From positions 1 through 64,000 of the forward strand of contig JAJEET010000092.1 in NCBI GenBank assembly GCA_022820835.1: a stretch of DNA of 64,000 nt, written 5' to 3'. Position 1 is the stretch's first letter, and each line of letters starts with the position of its first letter. The notes beneath the pieces were generated by a model that had not been told where the DNA came from, ran no database searches, and saw only the letters and a list, made by a program, of their open reading frames with translations. Positions 18,807-27,004 of this stretch are shown here, piece after piece. The position numbers were made by a program, and so were the translations under genes. Source of the stretch: Candidatus Poribacteria bacterium. GTDB lineage: Bacteria > Poribacteria > WGA-4E > WGA-3G.

Positions 18807-19619
18807 TTACTCGGATTTGAATTGAAAACGATACGGGATACGGAGACGTTGGCTGACAACAACTTTACCCTGTTTCGCTGGCACGAACTCGGACGTTTTA
18901 AGTGCTGCAATCGCCGCTTCTTCGCAGCCTAAGCCACTCACCTCAACGACTTTGACAACTTCAATATTTCTCGCTTTGCCGTCCACACCTATTGTCGCTT
19001 CAAGTACAACAATCCCTTGCTTATGAGCAAGACGAGCGGATTCCGGATATATCGGATCGACTTTGCGAGAAAACCGAGCGTTTTCGATAGGTTCATTGAA
19101 ATGTACAGGAATCGGTGGGAGTTCTGCAGCTTCCGCCCCCGAAATAACAGGAGGCGTGGATGCCCACTCTCGACGCGGCATCCGACTCGGTGTATAATGA
19201 ACAGGTTGTGTGGTGCCACTTCTCAGACGAAGCGGTAAATGGGATCGAAGTGTTAGCTTATCCGTTATACCGGTGCCCGCAAGCATTGACTGATGCGTCG
19301 TAGAGACAGCCAGTGTATCAACAACGAATTGCAGTTCGTTTTGTGGAACCTGGGTGACCTTCGCCGGGGGTTGGATATGCGTAGATTGGAGGTAGAGTTT
19401 TTCTGGTTGCGTCGGTTCCAGTAGTTCAATCCGACGCGGTGTTCTGGCTATCTTTTTCGGAGCTTTAGGCATTTGAATTGAAACAAACTCAGCGACAATC
19501 GCATCGCCATATTTGTCCGGCGTTCCAACAATAGACAGCGATGCTATTCCGACACCTATCAGGTGCAGACAGATAGATAAAAGGACAAATTTGTTCAAAA
19601 ATTGGATAGCGTTGTTCAT
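18807..19619 (-). CDS. TonB family protein (energy transducer C-terminal domain)
   Basis: A 270-residue protein with an N-terminal membrane anchor (about residues 10-30), a proline- and basic-rich periplasmic middle, and a C-terminal TonB domain starting VDPIYPESARLAHKQG and ending LRIPYRFQF. TonB proteins transmit proton-motive energy from ExbB/ExbD to outer-membrane transporters. No exbB or exbD is adjacent. The upstream region is divergent with a selenoprotein gene on the plus strand. It contains an inverted repeat TTTCGCG/CGCGAAA (19741-19747 and 19770-19776) that could be an operator for either gene. Confidence 0.85.
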   Translation of the reverse strand: MNNAIQFLNKFVLLSICLHLIGVGIASLSIVGTPDKYGDAIVAEFVSIQMPKAPKKIARTPRRIELLEPTQPEKLYLQSTHIQPPAKVTQVPQNELQFVVDTLAVSTTHQSMLAGTGITDKLTLRSHLPLRLRSGTTQPVHYTPSRMPRREWASTPPVISGAEAAELPPIPVHFNEPIENARFSRKVDPIYPESARLAHKQGIVVLEATIGVDGKARNIEVVKVVEVSGLGCEEAAIAALKTSEFVPAKQGKVVVSQRLRIPYRFQFKSE

Positions 19620-19780
19620 AATTTAAACACCTGTCTACGAATTTTACATCGGTAATCGGTCTAAAACTCAGTTGAGTGCCTACTTTAGTCTAAAACGTGT
19701 ATTACACTCTATAAAGTATGTAGCAAGATCCATGCCAATCTTTCGCGATGACCACATATTTTTATCCAGCGCGAAAAAAC

Positions 19781-19809
19781 TTGCAATTTCAAAGCATTAA
19801 TGGTAAAAT
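19781..19809 (+). promoter_or_regulatory. Sigma70-type promoter for the SelW-like gene
   Basis: TTGCAA (19781-19786), a 17-base spacer and TAAAAT (19804-19809) lie about 55 bases before the ATG at 19865. Together with the ribosome site AGGAGG (19849-19854) and the terminator at 20118-20157 it defines a monocistronic unit. Confidence 0.55.
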
Positions 19810-19864
19810 TTTAGAATGAAGGGTTGATCTTGACTCATAATTTAAATCAGGAGGATTACATCCC

Positions 19865-20095
19865 ATGGAAGTGAGAATCGAATATTGCACCTCTTGAAAC
19901 TACCAACCACGGGCAGCCAGTTTGGCAGATGCCTTAAAAAAGAAGTATGGTGCAGAAGTTGCGAAAGTTGATCTCGTTCCAGGCAGTGGTGGGGCTTTTG
20001 AAGTCTCGTTAAATGGCACGTTGCTCTACTCGAAGTTAGAAACTCGGCAGTTTCCAACAACAGAGCAGATCACAGCTGCAATTGACGCAGCGTAG
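19865..20095 (+). CDS. SelW/Rdx-family selenoprotein with in-frame TGA (Sec11)
   Basis: Reading TGA at 19895-19897 as selenocysteine gives a 76-residue protein. It starts MEVRIEYCTSU (Cys8-x-x-Sec11), continues NYQPRAASLADAL, then FEVSLNGTLLYSK and QFPTTEQI, and stops at TAG 20093-20095. C-x-x-C/U directly before N/Y-x-P-R-A, with a later FEV..NG...YSK and FP, is the SelW/Rdx thioredoxin-like fold, a small cytosolic thiol or selenol redox protein. An AGGAGG ribosome site lies 10 bases upstream of the ATG, a promoter lies further upstream and a terminator follows. A SECIS-like hairpin begins 13 bases after the TGA. A standard ORF caller misses this gene because of the TGA. It needs SelA/B/C/D elsewhere in the genome. 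Confidence 0.93.
19911..19934 (+). promoter_or_regulatory. Bacterial SECIS-like hairpin in the SelW-like gene
   Basis: Outer stem GGCA (19912-19915) pairs with TGCC (19930-19933), extended by a G-T pair at 19911/19934. The inner stem GCCA (19916-19919) pairs with TGGC (19923-19926). The apical loop is GTT and a 3-base bulge (19927-19929) lies on the 3' side. The loop begins 22 bases after the TGA and starts with G, as expected for SelB-binding bacterial SECIS elements. Confidence 0.8.
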
Positions 20096-20117
20096 TTTGG
20101 AACATGTCTTTTGAGAT

Positions 20118-20157
20118 AGTGGGGGCTGCTATTATATAGCCTCCGCTTTCCTTTTTT
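20118..20157 (+). terminator. Rho-independent terminator after the SelW-like gene
   Basis: AGTGGGGGCT (20118-20127) pairs with AGCCTCCGCT (20138-20147) over 10 positions including two G-T pairs, with a 10-base loop, followed by TTCCTTTTTT. It lies 22 bases after the stop and also separates this gene from the convergent lpxI. Confidence 0.85.
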
Positions 20158-20177
20158 AAAAACAAAATATAGAAAAA

Positions 20178-20981
20178 TTACTCAATAGCGACGACAGCGA
20201 TTTTCCATTGGTCTGCCTGCTTGATAAGTTTTTCGGGATCTATAACGAAGGTGCGCCGTGCTTCCACTGCCAACACATCTGCTTTAACTTGATGCAACAC
20301 CGATAACGTTTGTTGTCCTACCGTTGGAACATCAACTCGAAAGTCGTGATCCGCAGCGGCAGCTTTCGCAACAACGCTCCCCTTCCTTCCGAGGTTACCA
20401 CCCCTCTTAATAGTCGCATCTGTCCCCTCAATCGCTTCTATAGCAAGCACAATCTGATTCTTGACAACGACAGTCTGACCAATATCCATATCCGCAATCT
20501 GACGCGCAGTGGTGATACCGAGCTCAATGTCTTTCCATTGACTTTCGGTCGGTTGGCGTTTTGTTAAAACACCAGGATGAGGAAGCAGCTCCTGGAGGTA
20601 CCGATCTTGTGGGAGGATGGTGAGTCCAGTGGATTCAAGGTAGTTGAGGGCTGCGTTGACAATCGCGGATGGTTTTTCACGGCGGTTTTGAACTAAAATT
20701 CTAATGGTGGTCGTATCAATCTGAAACGGACGGAGTAGGATATTTTTTTCGACCTTACCGATAATTACAACCTCTTCTACACCTAAATCGAGGAGGGTTC
20801 GAGCGATCTTTTGAATCTGTCCAACGCCATAAGTGTGTACTTCGTGTACAATGCCAGCAAAAGGTTCTCCATCAGACTTCGTAATTTGGATGACAACCGG
20901 TTCGCGACCATTGGCGACTGCGGCACGTGCTAACAATACAGGTAACTCTCCCGCGCCAGCAATAATACCTAATTTTTTCAC
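20178..20981 (-). CDS. lpxI: UDP-2,3-diacylglucosamine diphosphatase LpxI
   Basis: A 267-residue protein of the LpxI (formerly DUF1009) family, recognised from KLGIIAGAGELPVLLARAA at the N terminus, the middle segment EDRYLQELL-like region (here PQDRYLQELLPHPGVL) and the C-terminal FRVDVPTVGQQTL, near the conserved DxPxxG region. It converts UDP-2,3-diacylglucosamine to lipid X in lipid A synthesis at the inner membrane. LpxI is one of three alternative enzymes (LpxH, LpxI, LpxG). It starts with GTG (20979-20981) after a ggag-type ribosome site and follows lpxA by 65 bases, forming the end of an lpx operon. Confidence 0.92.
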   Translation of the reverse strand: MKKLGIIAGAGELPVLLARAAVANGREPVVIQITKSDGEPFAGIVHEVHTYGVGQIQKIARTLLDLGVEEVVIIGKVEKNILLRPFQIDTTTIRILVQNRREKPSAIVNAALNYLESTGLTILPQDRYLQELLPHPGVLTKRQPTESQWKDIELGITTARQIADMDIGQTVVVKNQIVLAIEAIEGTDATIKRGGNLGRKGSVVAKAAAADHDFRVDVPTVGQQTLSVLHQVKADVLAVEARRTFVIDPEKLIKQADQWKIAVVAIE

Positions 20982-21046
20982 CGCTTTCGCTCCGAATATC
21001 GTTTATAGCGTAGTGAACCTTTGGACACCAAGGGTCAAGAAAAATA

Positions 21047-21871
21047 TTAACCACTCTGGATGCGATTGGGTTGGCTGAAGCCAATACCGCGTTTAGAGGT
21101 TGCAATGAATTCGAGGAGGTATTCGACTTCAGGGGTCATTTCGAGTTCTGACTTGACTCTGACAACAGCGTGCTTGAGCGGTAAACCTGAGCGGAATAGG
21201 ATACGGAACGCTCTCTTTAACGCCGCAAGAGCTTCAGCCGTCAACTGCGACAGAGGATTGATCCGAGATGTTCGGATACCGATACGATTAAGGTCTCGAA
21301 CACGCGCCGGTTGACCTGCCGACAACGCAAACGGTGGGATATCTTGGACGATCTTTGAGAATCCGCCAGCCATCGCCATTTTGCCGACACGCACATATTG
21401 ATGTAACGCAGCATGCGCACCCAATCGAACATCGTCTTCAATCACAACATGACCTGCAAGAGAAACGAAGTTCGCCATGATCGTTCTATTACCGACGATA
21501 CTATCATGCGCAATATTAACCCAATTCATTAGCAGATTGTTGTCACCTACGACAGTCGAACCTTCTTCAAATGTTGATCTTGAGATAGAAACGTACTCTC
21601 GTAAAATATTACGATTGCCAATTTTTACATAACTCCGCCAGCCGCCGTACTTCAAGTCTTTAGATTCGTTACCAATAGTGGCACCAAAGAAAATCTTGCA
21701 TTCTTCACCGATGATTGTCCACTTCTCAATTTGAACATGCGGACCTATCACAGTCCCTCGACCGATATGAACGTCATCGGAGATAAGACTGTAAGGACCG
21801 ACTTTAACACCCTCTTCCAGTGTCGCTTTTGGAGAGATGATAGCCGTCGGATGGATGTTCGTTTCTAACAT
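21047..21871 (-). CDS. lpxA: Acyl-ACP--UDP-N-acetylglucosamine O-acyltransferase LpxA
   Basis: A 274-residue left-handed beta-helix enzyme with hexapeptide repeats beginning IHPTAIISPKATLEEGVKVG, the NLLMNWVNIAHDSIVGN region containing the catalytic His, and the C-terminal helical part with GIRTSRINPLSQLT. It performs the first step of lipid A synthesis, adding a 3-hydroxyacyl chain to UDP-GlcNAc. It lies 62 bases downstream of lpxC-fabZ and upstream of lpxI on the same strand. A GAGAGAGG ribosome site precedes the ATG. The length fits the family. Confidence 0.93.
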   Translation of the reverse strand: MLETNIHPTAIISPKATLEEGVKVGPYSLISDDVHIGRGTVIGPHVQIEKWTIIGEECKIFFGATIGNESKDLKYGGWRSYVKIGNRNILREYVSISRSTFEEGSTVVGDNNLLMNWVNIAHDSIVGNRTIMANFVSLAGHVVIEDDVRLGAHAALHQYVRVGKMAMAGGFSKIVQDIPPFALSAGQPARVRDLNRIGIRTSRINPLSQLTAEALAALKRAFRILFRSGLPLKHAVVRVKSELEMTPEVEYLLEFIATSKRGIGFSQPNRIQSG

Positions 21872-21933
21872 AGATGCCTCTCTCTAATCCTATAAATCCC
21901 GCCAGTTAGTGTATTTTAAAAGCACACCGCCAT

Positions 21934-23220
21934 TTAGACAGATGCCAATACGATTGACAGTTCCGCTTCTGTAGCGAGTTCGGATCCAACATAGACACGG
22001 CCTTCAATACGGGCAAGTCTACTCCGCAGTTGCGCAACCTCTATTTCCAACCGCAGTTGATCCCCAGGGATAACAGCGCGTCGGAAAGTCGCCTTGCTTA
22101 TCGAACGAAAATAACCGAGTTCTCCCTCTTTACCGATATCCCGAAGCACAAGCCAAGCAGCGAGTTGTGCTAACGCTTCAATCTGCAGCACACCCGGCAT
22201 GACTGGACGCGTCGGAAAATGTCCCTCAAAAATGGGTTCGTTGTAGGTCACATTCTTGATACCAACCGCACGCTTCTTACTCTCATATTCAATAACTCTA
22301 TCGACCATGCACATCGGATGCCGGTGCGGTAACACTTCATAGATGTCCATAACTTCAATAGGTTCTTGCACAGGGGCGCGTTCGAGGTGTCCCGCTTCAG
22401 CGAGTGCTTGCACAAACTCGGCGTGGAACGTATGTCCCGTCCGCATCGCGATAACATGTGCTTTCGGTAGATGTCCAGCCAGATAGAGATCACCAATCAG
22501 ATCCAAGATTTTGTGTCGAACAAACTCATCATCAAACCGGAGCGGCGTACTCGGTTCACCTACCGCATTGATAACAAGGACGTTATCGTAACTCGCACCT
22601 TTCCCGATACCGAGAGCCTTCAGTGCTTCGATTTCATTCTCGAAACAAAAACTCCGAGCGGGTGCGATGTCGCTCGCATACGATTCCGGGGTTATTTTAA
22701 ATGTCGCTATTTGCGGTGTCGTTTGCGGATGCGCGTAAACGAACGTAACCTCTAAAGCATCAGCAGGCAATAAAACGAGTTGCCTGTCTCCTGAGGAGAG
22801 TGAAAACGGTTCGGTTAACTCAATTACGTGTCGTGGGGCACCTTGCGAGATGAGACCTACCGTTTGAATACTTTCGACATACGGTAACGAACTTCCATCA
22901 AGTCCAGGAGGTTCTGGAGCATCTAATTCCACGATGGCATTATCGACTCCGAGTCCACCTAAAGCCGAAAGGATATGTTCAACGCTACTAACCGTTGTGT
23001 CCCCACTGCGTAAACTGGTACATCGCGGTAAAATGTCCGCCCAGTTCTCTTGAGAAACTTCCACTTCCGGTCTGCCATCTATATCTACACGTCTAAAGAC
23101 GATACCTGAATCTTCAGAGGCTGGTTTCAAGGTTAATGTCACAGGTTGTCCTAACATTAACCCCGTTCCAGTCATTGTTATCTCGTCTTGAATTGTTTGC
23201 TGTGAATCTGCCTTTGCCAT
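21934..23220 (-). CDS. lpxC/fabZ: Bifunctional LpxC deacetylase / FabZ dehydratase
   Basis: A 428-residue fusion. Residues about 1-275 are LpxC (zinc deacetylase of UDP-3-O-acyl-GlcNAc) with SVEHILSAL, ELDAPEPPGLDGSS and the RHKILDLIGDL zinc ligand region. Residues about 285-428 are FabZ (3-hydroxyacyl-ACP dehydratase) with LPHRHPMCMVDRV (catalytic His), FEGHFPTRPVMPGVLQIEAL (catalytic Glu) and a final hot-dog strand. The fusion couples lipid A synthesis and fatty-acid dehydration in one chain; it is known from Bacteroidota and a few other phyla. It heads the lpxC-lpxA-lpxI cluster, with mltG upstream. Confidence 0.95.
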   Translation of the reverse strand: MAKADSQQTIQDEITMTGTGLMLGQPVTLTLKPASEDSGIVFRRVDIDGRPEVEVSQENWADILPRCTSLRSGDTTVSSVEHILSALGGLGVDNAIVELDAPEPPGLDGSSLPYVESIQTVGLISQGAPRHVIELTEPFSLSSGDRQLVLLPADALEVTFVYAHPQTTPQIATFKITPESYASDIAPARSFCFENEIEALKALGIGKGASYDNVLVINAVGEPSTPLRFDDEFVRHKILDLIGDLYLAGHLPKAHVIAMRTGHTFHAEFVQALAEAGHLERAPVQEPIEVMDIYEVLPHRHPMCMVDRVIEYESKKRAVGIKNVTYNEPIFEGHFPTRPVMPGVLQIEALAQLAAWLVLRDIGKEGELGYFRSISKATFRRAVIPGDQLRLEIEVAQLRSRLARIEGRVYVGSELATEAELSIVLASV

Positions 23221-23408
23221 TCGTTTTTTAAATTTTCCTTGCGGTTAATCAGAGTGGGTTTGCTGTTTCAATGTCCCTCTCTTAAACCTCTTCCACTACG
23301 TTTCAGAGGTGTTTTTTGTATTAATTTCGGATTAATCGGTTATCAAAAAAATCGTTATCAGAAAAGATGGGTTCGTGCCAGAGGCATCTTTTTCGTAAAA
23401 ATCGACTG

Positions 23409-24428
23409 CTATTTTGAGGAACGACGAATCTTTCGTATCATCCTATTATGTTCTGAAAGCGTCTTAGAAAAATGGTGTTTTCCCTCACCTATTGCGACAA
23501 AATAAAAATAGTCCGTTTTTTCGGGACGCAGTGCCGCTATGATTGAATCAACGCCAGGATTGGCAATAGGACCGGGGGGTAGTCCCCGATGCCTGTATGT
23601 ATTATACGGTGAATCCACGCGCAAATCTGTTTTCGTTAGGAGACGTTTCGGGTTCCCCAAAGCGTATAGCACGGTTGGATCCGCTTGGAGTCGCCATTTT
23701 TTCTTAAGTCGATTATGGAAAACACTCGCAATCCGAGGGCGTTCCGATTTAACTTGTGCCTCTTTCTCAATCACGGACGCAAGTGTCACAACTTCGTGCT
23801 GTGTCAACCCTAAATTTCGCGCACCCTCGTCAAACGTTTCAGTCCATCGCTGTTTAAATTCTTTGAGCATCATCTCAACCGCCTGCACAGCCGTCGTCCC
23901 TTTCGCAAACTTGTATGTATTTGGAAACAAGTATCCCTCTATAGATTTGCCTTGAAGTCCAAGCTGCTCCAACTGGTATTCCGATTCCGCGGCTTCCAAA
24001 AACGCTTCAGCTGTACCGTATCCCGTCGCTTCCCAAAGTTCAGCGATATCGGAGACTGTTAAACCCTCTGGGACTGTCCAACTAACTAAGTTAACCTGTC
24101 CTTTTTCAAATGCATCAACGATGTGCCACAACGCCATGTTCCGTCGCAACGTATAAGTTCCGGCACGCAAGCGTTTACCGGTGCCCCTGTGTTTAACAAT
24201 CAAACGGAAAGCATACTCGCTCCGAATTAAGTTTTGCTTGACGAGCCGCTTCGCAATTGTCTGGGAACTGCTTCCAATTAGCACCTCGAAATTGACTATC
24301 TCTTCTGAAGAAGAGGGCGGTAACATTAAGAACACCACAACCGATAACGCGATGAGGCAGAACACACCAACACCACAGAATGCCAATAGGATTATTTTAA
24401 TGACTCGTTTTTTCTGTGTTGACCTCAT
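23409..24428 (-). CDS. mltG: Endolytic transglycosylase MltG
   Basis: A roughly 339-residue protein with a single N-terminal membrane helix (about residues 10-35), a LysM-like region (IGSSSQTIAKRLVKQNLI), and the YceG/MltG catalytic region LASVIEKEAQVKSERPRIASVFHNRL with the catalytic Glu, then LQADPTVLYALG and the closing SPYNTYRHRGLPPGPIANPG. It cleaves nascent peptidoglycan strands at the inner membrane. The frame extends three codons further to a TTG at 24437; the ATG at 24428 is preferred, neither having a clear ribosome site. It starts 26 bases after ruvX. Confidence 0.93.
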   Translation of the reverse strand: MRSTQKKRVIKIILLAFCGVGVFCLIALSVVVFLMLPPSSSEEIVNFEVLIGSSSQTIAKRLVKQNLIRSEYAFRLIVKHRGTGKRLRAGTYTLRRNMALWHIVDAFEKGQVNLVSWTVPEGLTVSDIAELWEATGYGTAEAFLEAAESEYQLEQLGLQGKSIEGYLFPNTYKFAKGTTAVQAVEMMLKEFKQRWTETFDEGARNLGLTQHEVVTLASVIEKEAQVKSERPRIASVFHNRLKKKWRLQADPTVLYALGNPKRLLTKTDLRVDSPYNTYRHRGLPPGPIANPGVDSIIAALRPEKTDYFYFVAIGEGKHHFSKTLSEHNRMIRKIRRSSK

Positions 24429-24454
24429 ACGCTTCAATTAACGCAAATCAGTAC

Positions 24455-24898
24455 CTATTTATCAGCAGATGTTATTGATTCCGTCTCCCGATTCTGGTTC
24501 AAATAGTCAGTGAGAATGATCACCGCTGCAACTTCGTCAATGAGTTCTTTCTGTTCTTCTATATCTTTGTTAAGATCCCTTAAAATTTCCTCAGCCTCAG
24601 CAGTTGTAAAGCGTTCGTCCTGAAATTCAATCGGAATATCAATCACCTGTGCTAAACGTTTGGCAAATTTTTGAATCTTTTCCGCCTGTGGACCGATAGA
24701 ACCATCCAGTGAAATCGGTAACCCAATAATGACACGTCCTACTTTATGGATAGAGACGAGGTCCGAAATAGCAATCAGGTCAACCTTCCTATTTTTTCGG
24801 GTGAGCGTACACAACGGATGTGCTGCAACACCGAGTTCATCGCTGAGTGCAACCCCGATTCTTATATCGCCGATGTCCAATCCGAGTAAAACTTCCAT
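24455..24898 (-). CDS. ruvX: Putative Holliday junction resolvase RuvX (YqgF)
   Basis: A 147-residue RNase H-fold protein with VLLGLDIGDIRIGVALSDE at the start (catalytic Asp), VIIGLPISLDGSIGPQAEK in the middle and FQDERFTTAEAE near the end, all standard YqgF/RuvX motifs. The family acts in 16S rRNA maturation and possibly recombination. The open frame runs upstream to 24982, but the ATG at 24898 starts exactly at the conserved fold and follows an aaggtg ribosome site, so it is the real start. It is followed by mltG, a common neighbour pair. Confidence 0.92.
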   Translation of the reverse strand: MEVLLGLDIGDIRIGVALSDELGVAAHPLCTLTRKNRKVDLIAISDLVSIHKVGRVIIGLPISLDGSIGPQAEKIQKFAKRLAQVIDIPIEFQDERFTTAEAEEILRDLNKDIEEQKELIDEVAAVIILTDYLNQNRETESITSADK

Positions 24899-25161
24899 AC
24901 TGCACCTTTTTTCGTATCGACTGTTGATTGCTACCATGCTGACTACCGAACACCGGATCAGAAACATCCAGAACGTAAGCAATCAGATGACCATTGTGTA
25001 GAATTTAAACAATTCTCTCAAATAGGATGAAATGTATTAAAATCTAAACATCTCCCACAGTATCACTCTTCAGTAAGTTTTGCGATTCACTTTAAAATTT
25101 TACACGAAAATCTGTGTGGAGTCAAGGAAAATCTCATGAAAGCAAAAATTCCGATAGATGC

Positions 25162-25191
25162 TTGATAAATTGTCCCTGAGTGTGCTATAAT
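25162..25191 (+). promoter_or_regulatory. Sigma70-type promoter for the solitary methyltransferase
   Basis: TTGATA (25162-25167), an 18-base spacer and a perfect TATAAT (25186-25191) on the plus strand. The leader to the ATG at 25307 would be about 110 bases and carries a nested hairpin. Confidence 0.65.
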
Positions 25192-25224
25192 TTGGCTATA
25201 TACAATAGCAGAAAGGTTGCAACT

Positions 25225-25285
25225 TGGATAGACCTACGCCCATCTGTGATGAAAAAATGGATTCCTATTACAGATAGACTATCCA
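25225..25285 (+). promoter_or_regulatory. Nested hairpin in the methyltransferase mRNA leader
   Basis: TGGATAG (25225-25231) pairs with CTATCCA (25279-25285), and inside it ATCTGT (25242-25247) pairs with ACAGAT (25270-25275). The structure sits between the promoter and the start codon. It could control translation or be a protein-binding site. No known riboswitch class is recognised. Confidence 0.45.
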
Positions 25286-25306
25286 CCCTATAGCCGGATC
25301 ACAAGT

Positions 25307-26188
25307 ATGTCCACACATCAACTCTATTATGGCGATAACCTCTCAATCCTTCAGGAATATGTTCCTGATGAGAGCATCAACCTAATCTATATTGATCCAC
25401 CGTTTAACACAGGAAAACACCAACAACGCACGGAAATTGAAGTTCAACGGGATACACAAGGCGACCGTGTCGGTTTTCAAGGTAGGATATACCGAACCCG
25501 AAAAGGTAAAACCACACATTACGCCGATAAATTTGAAAGTTCAGACACCTATTTACAGTTTCTGCACCCGCGTTTTGAAGAGGCGTATCGCGTGTTGCAT
25601 CCAAACGGCAGTTTTTTCCTTCATATCGATTACCGAGAGGGGCATTACTGTAAGGTGATGCTTGATGAAATTTTCGGGCGAGAATCGTTTATGAACGAAA
25701 TTATTTGGGCTTACGATTACGGCGGACGCGCCAAATCATGGTGGTCTCCTAAGCACGACAATATCTTGTGGTACGTCAAAACGCCGAAGCACTATACCTT
25801 CAACTATGACGAAATGGATAGAATTCCGTATATGGCACCCGGTTTAGTCGGGAAAGAGAAGGCAGCACGAGGCAAGACACCAACCGATGTTTGGTGGCAT
25901 ACCATCGTCAGTACCAATGGTAATGAGAAGACTGGTTATCCAACACAAAAACCGCTTGGAATACTTAATCGCATCATTAAGGTGCATTCGTCACCCGGTG
26001 ACATGCTTTTAGATTTTTTTGCTGGCAGTGGTACGCTTGGAGAGGCAGCAGCAAGACACAATCGTTCCTCTATTCTGGTTGATAACAATATACCAGCAAT
26101 CAAGGTTATTATGGATAGGTTAGAACTTTTTGGTATCGAACTCGTTAATGCTGATTATAAAACACTGCAGACACACGAAATAGAATAG
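25307..26188 (+). CDS. Solitary DNA methyltransferase (N6-adenine/N4-cytosine, beta class)
   Basis: A 293-residue enzyme with motif IV IYIDPPFNTG (Asp30) near the N terminus and motif I LDFFAGSGTLGEAAARH near residue 228, the beta-class order, plus GYPTQKPLGILNRII typical of these methylases. It transfers methyl from S-adenosylmethionine to an exocyclic amino group in DNA. No restriction gene is adjacent, so it may be an orphan or regulatory methylase. It has its own promoter and a structured leader. The recognition sequence is unknown. Confidence 0.9.
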   Translation: MSTHQLYYGDNLSILQEYVPDESINLIYIDPPFNTGKHQQRTEIEVQRDTQGDRVGFQGRIYRTRKGKTTHYADKFESSDTYLQFLHPRFEEAYRVLHPNGSFFLHIDYREGHYCKVMLDEIFGRESFMNEIIWAYDYGGRAKSWWSPKHDNILWYVKTPKHYTFNYDEMDRIPYMAPGLVGKEKAARGKTPTDVWWHTIVSTNGNEKTGYPTQKPLGILNRIIKVHSSPGDMLLDFFAGSGTLGEAAARHNRSSILVDNNIPAIKVIMDRLELFGIELVNADYKTLQTHEIE

Positions 26189-26332
26189 AAATACTGGATA
26201 CTGGATTTCACACAAGAACAAACTGCCTTTTTGGCTATCTTTTTTCGGTATAGGTGTGTCTAAATAGATAAGAGAGAATGGTCCGCTTATTTTCATCAAA
26301 CCGTCCATCAGATAGACAATGGAGGACAGACA

Positions 26333-27004
26333 GTGAAAGGATTTAAAGAGATTTCAGAACAGATTCGAGAGGGTATAACCCGATTCATAGAATCAGTAGA
26401 CGACACCGAATCCGCACTTGATAAAACCATCATTGATATGAAAGCGCGGCTCGCCGAGGCAAAAGATCTCGTCGCTACAGCCATCGCAGAAGAGCAGAGA
26501 CTTAAACGTGCCTATCAAGAGGCTATGGATTCCGCCGAAATATGGGGCAAAAAAGCTGATGCTGCTTCGCAAGTAGAGAACCTTGAGCAGGCAACCCAGG
26601 CACGCCAACGTCAGCAACAACATCTATCACGCGCAGATGACTATAAACGTCAGATTGTTACCCAATCGGCTGTTGTTGAACGTCTCAAAACTGCGCTCCA
26701 CGACTTTTATCACCGGTGCCGAGACGCAGCGAAACGCGCTGAGACTCTCTGCCATCGTCAGAAACAGACTGAAACGCGCGCAGAACTCTATAAACTACTG
26801 TCTGATGAAATAGAGGGTGATGTGTCTAAAGTCTTTGAACAAGCGGAACAAAAATTGAAAGCAACAGAAGTTGAAGCGGACATTTGGGAGCAGAAGAATC
26901 GCAATACAACGCCCAAAACGGAAACGACACCAGACAAAACCGACTTAGACCAAGCACTCGCAGACCTAAAAAATGACATCTTAGGCAGTCGTCGCAATGA
27001 TTAA
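26333..27004 (+). CDS. PspA/IM30-like coiled-coil protein
   Basis: A 223-residue, highly charged, almost entirely helical protein beginning with GTG (26333) and KGFKEISEQIREGI. It has long coiled-coil stretches rich in Gln, Glu and Ala and resembles PspA/IM30 (Vipp1) proteins, which bind and stabilise membranes. Its stop overlaps the start of the ABC ATPase by 8 bases, so it is likely co-translated and linked with the exporter. Similarity is based on composition and layout; other coiled-coil families remain possible. Confidence 0.65.
   Translation: MKGFKEISEQIREGITRFIESVDDTESALDKTIIDMKARLAEAKDLVATAIAEEQRLKRAYQEAMDSAEIWGKKADAASQVENLEQATQARQRQQQHLSRADDYKRQIVTQSAVVERLKTALHDFYHRCRDAAKRAETLCHRQKQTETRAELYKLLSDEIEGDVSKVFEQAEQKLKATEVEADIWEQKNRNTTPKTETTPDKTDLDQALADLKNDILGSRRND

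Larger units (their letters stand above)
24899..25306. other. Divergent intergenic region between ruvX and a DNA methyltransferase
   Basis: About 400 bases, A/T-rich, without a credible gene. It contains the methyltransferase promoter (25162-25191) and a leader hairpin (25225-25285), annotated separately. A ruvX promoter must lie in the left half but no box pair stands out. Confidence 0.6.

Noticed and set aside
19842..20060. Minus-strand frame of 72 codons across the SelW-like gene
   Set aside because: It lies opposite the SelW coding frame, has no ribosome site and no recognisable motif; the plus strand explains the conservation.
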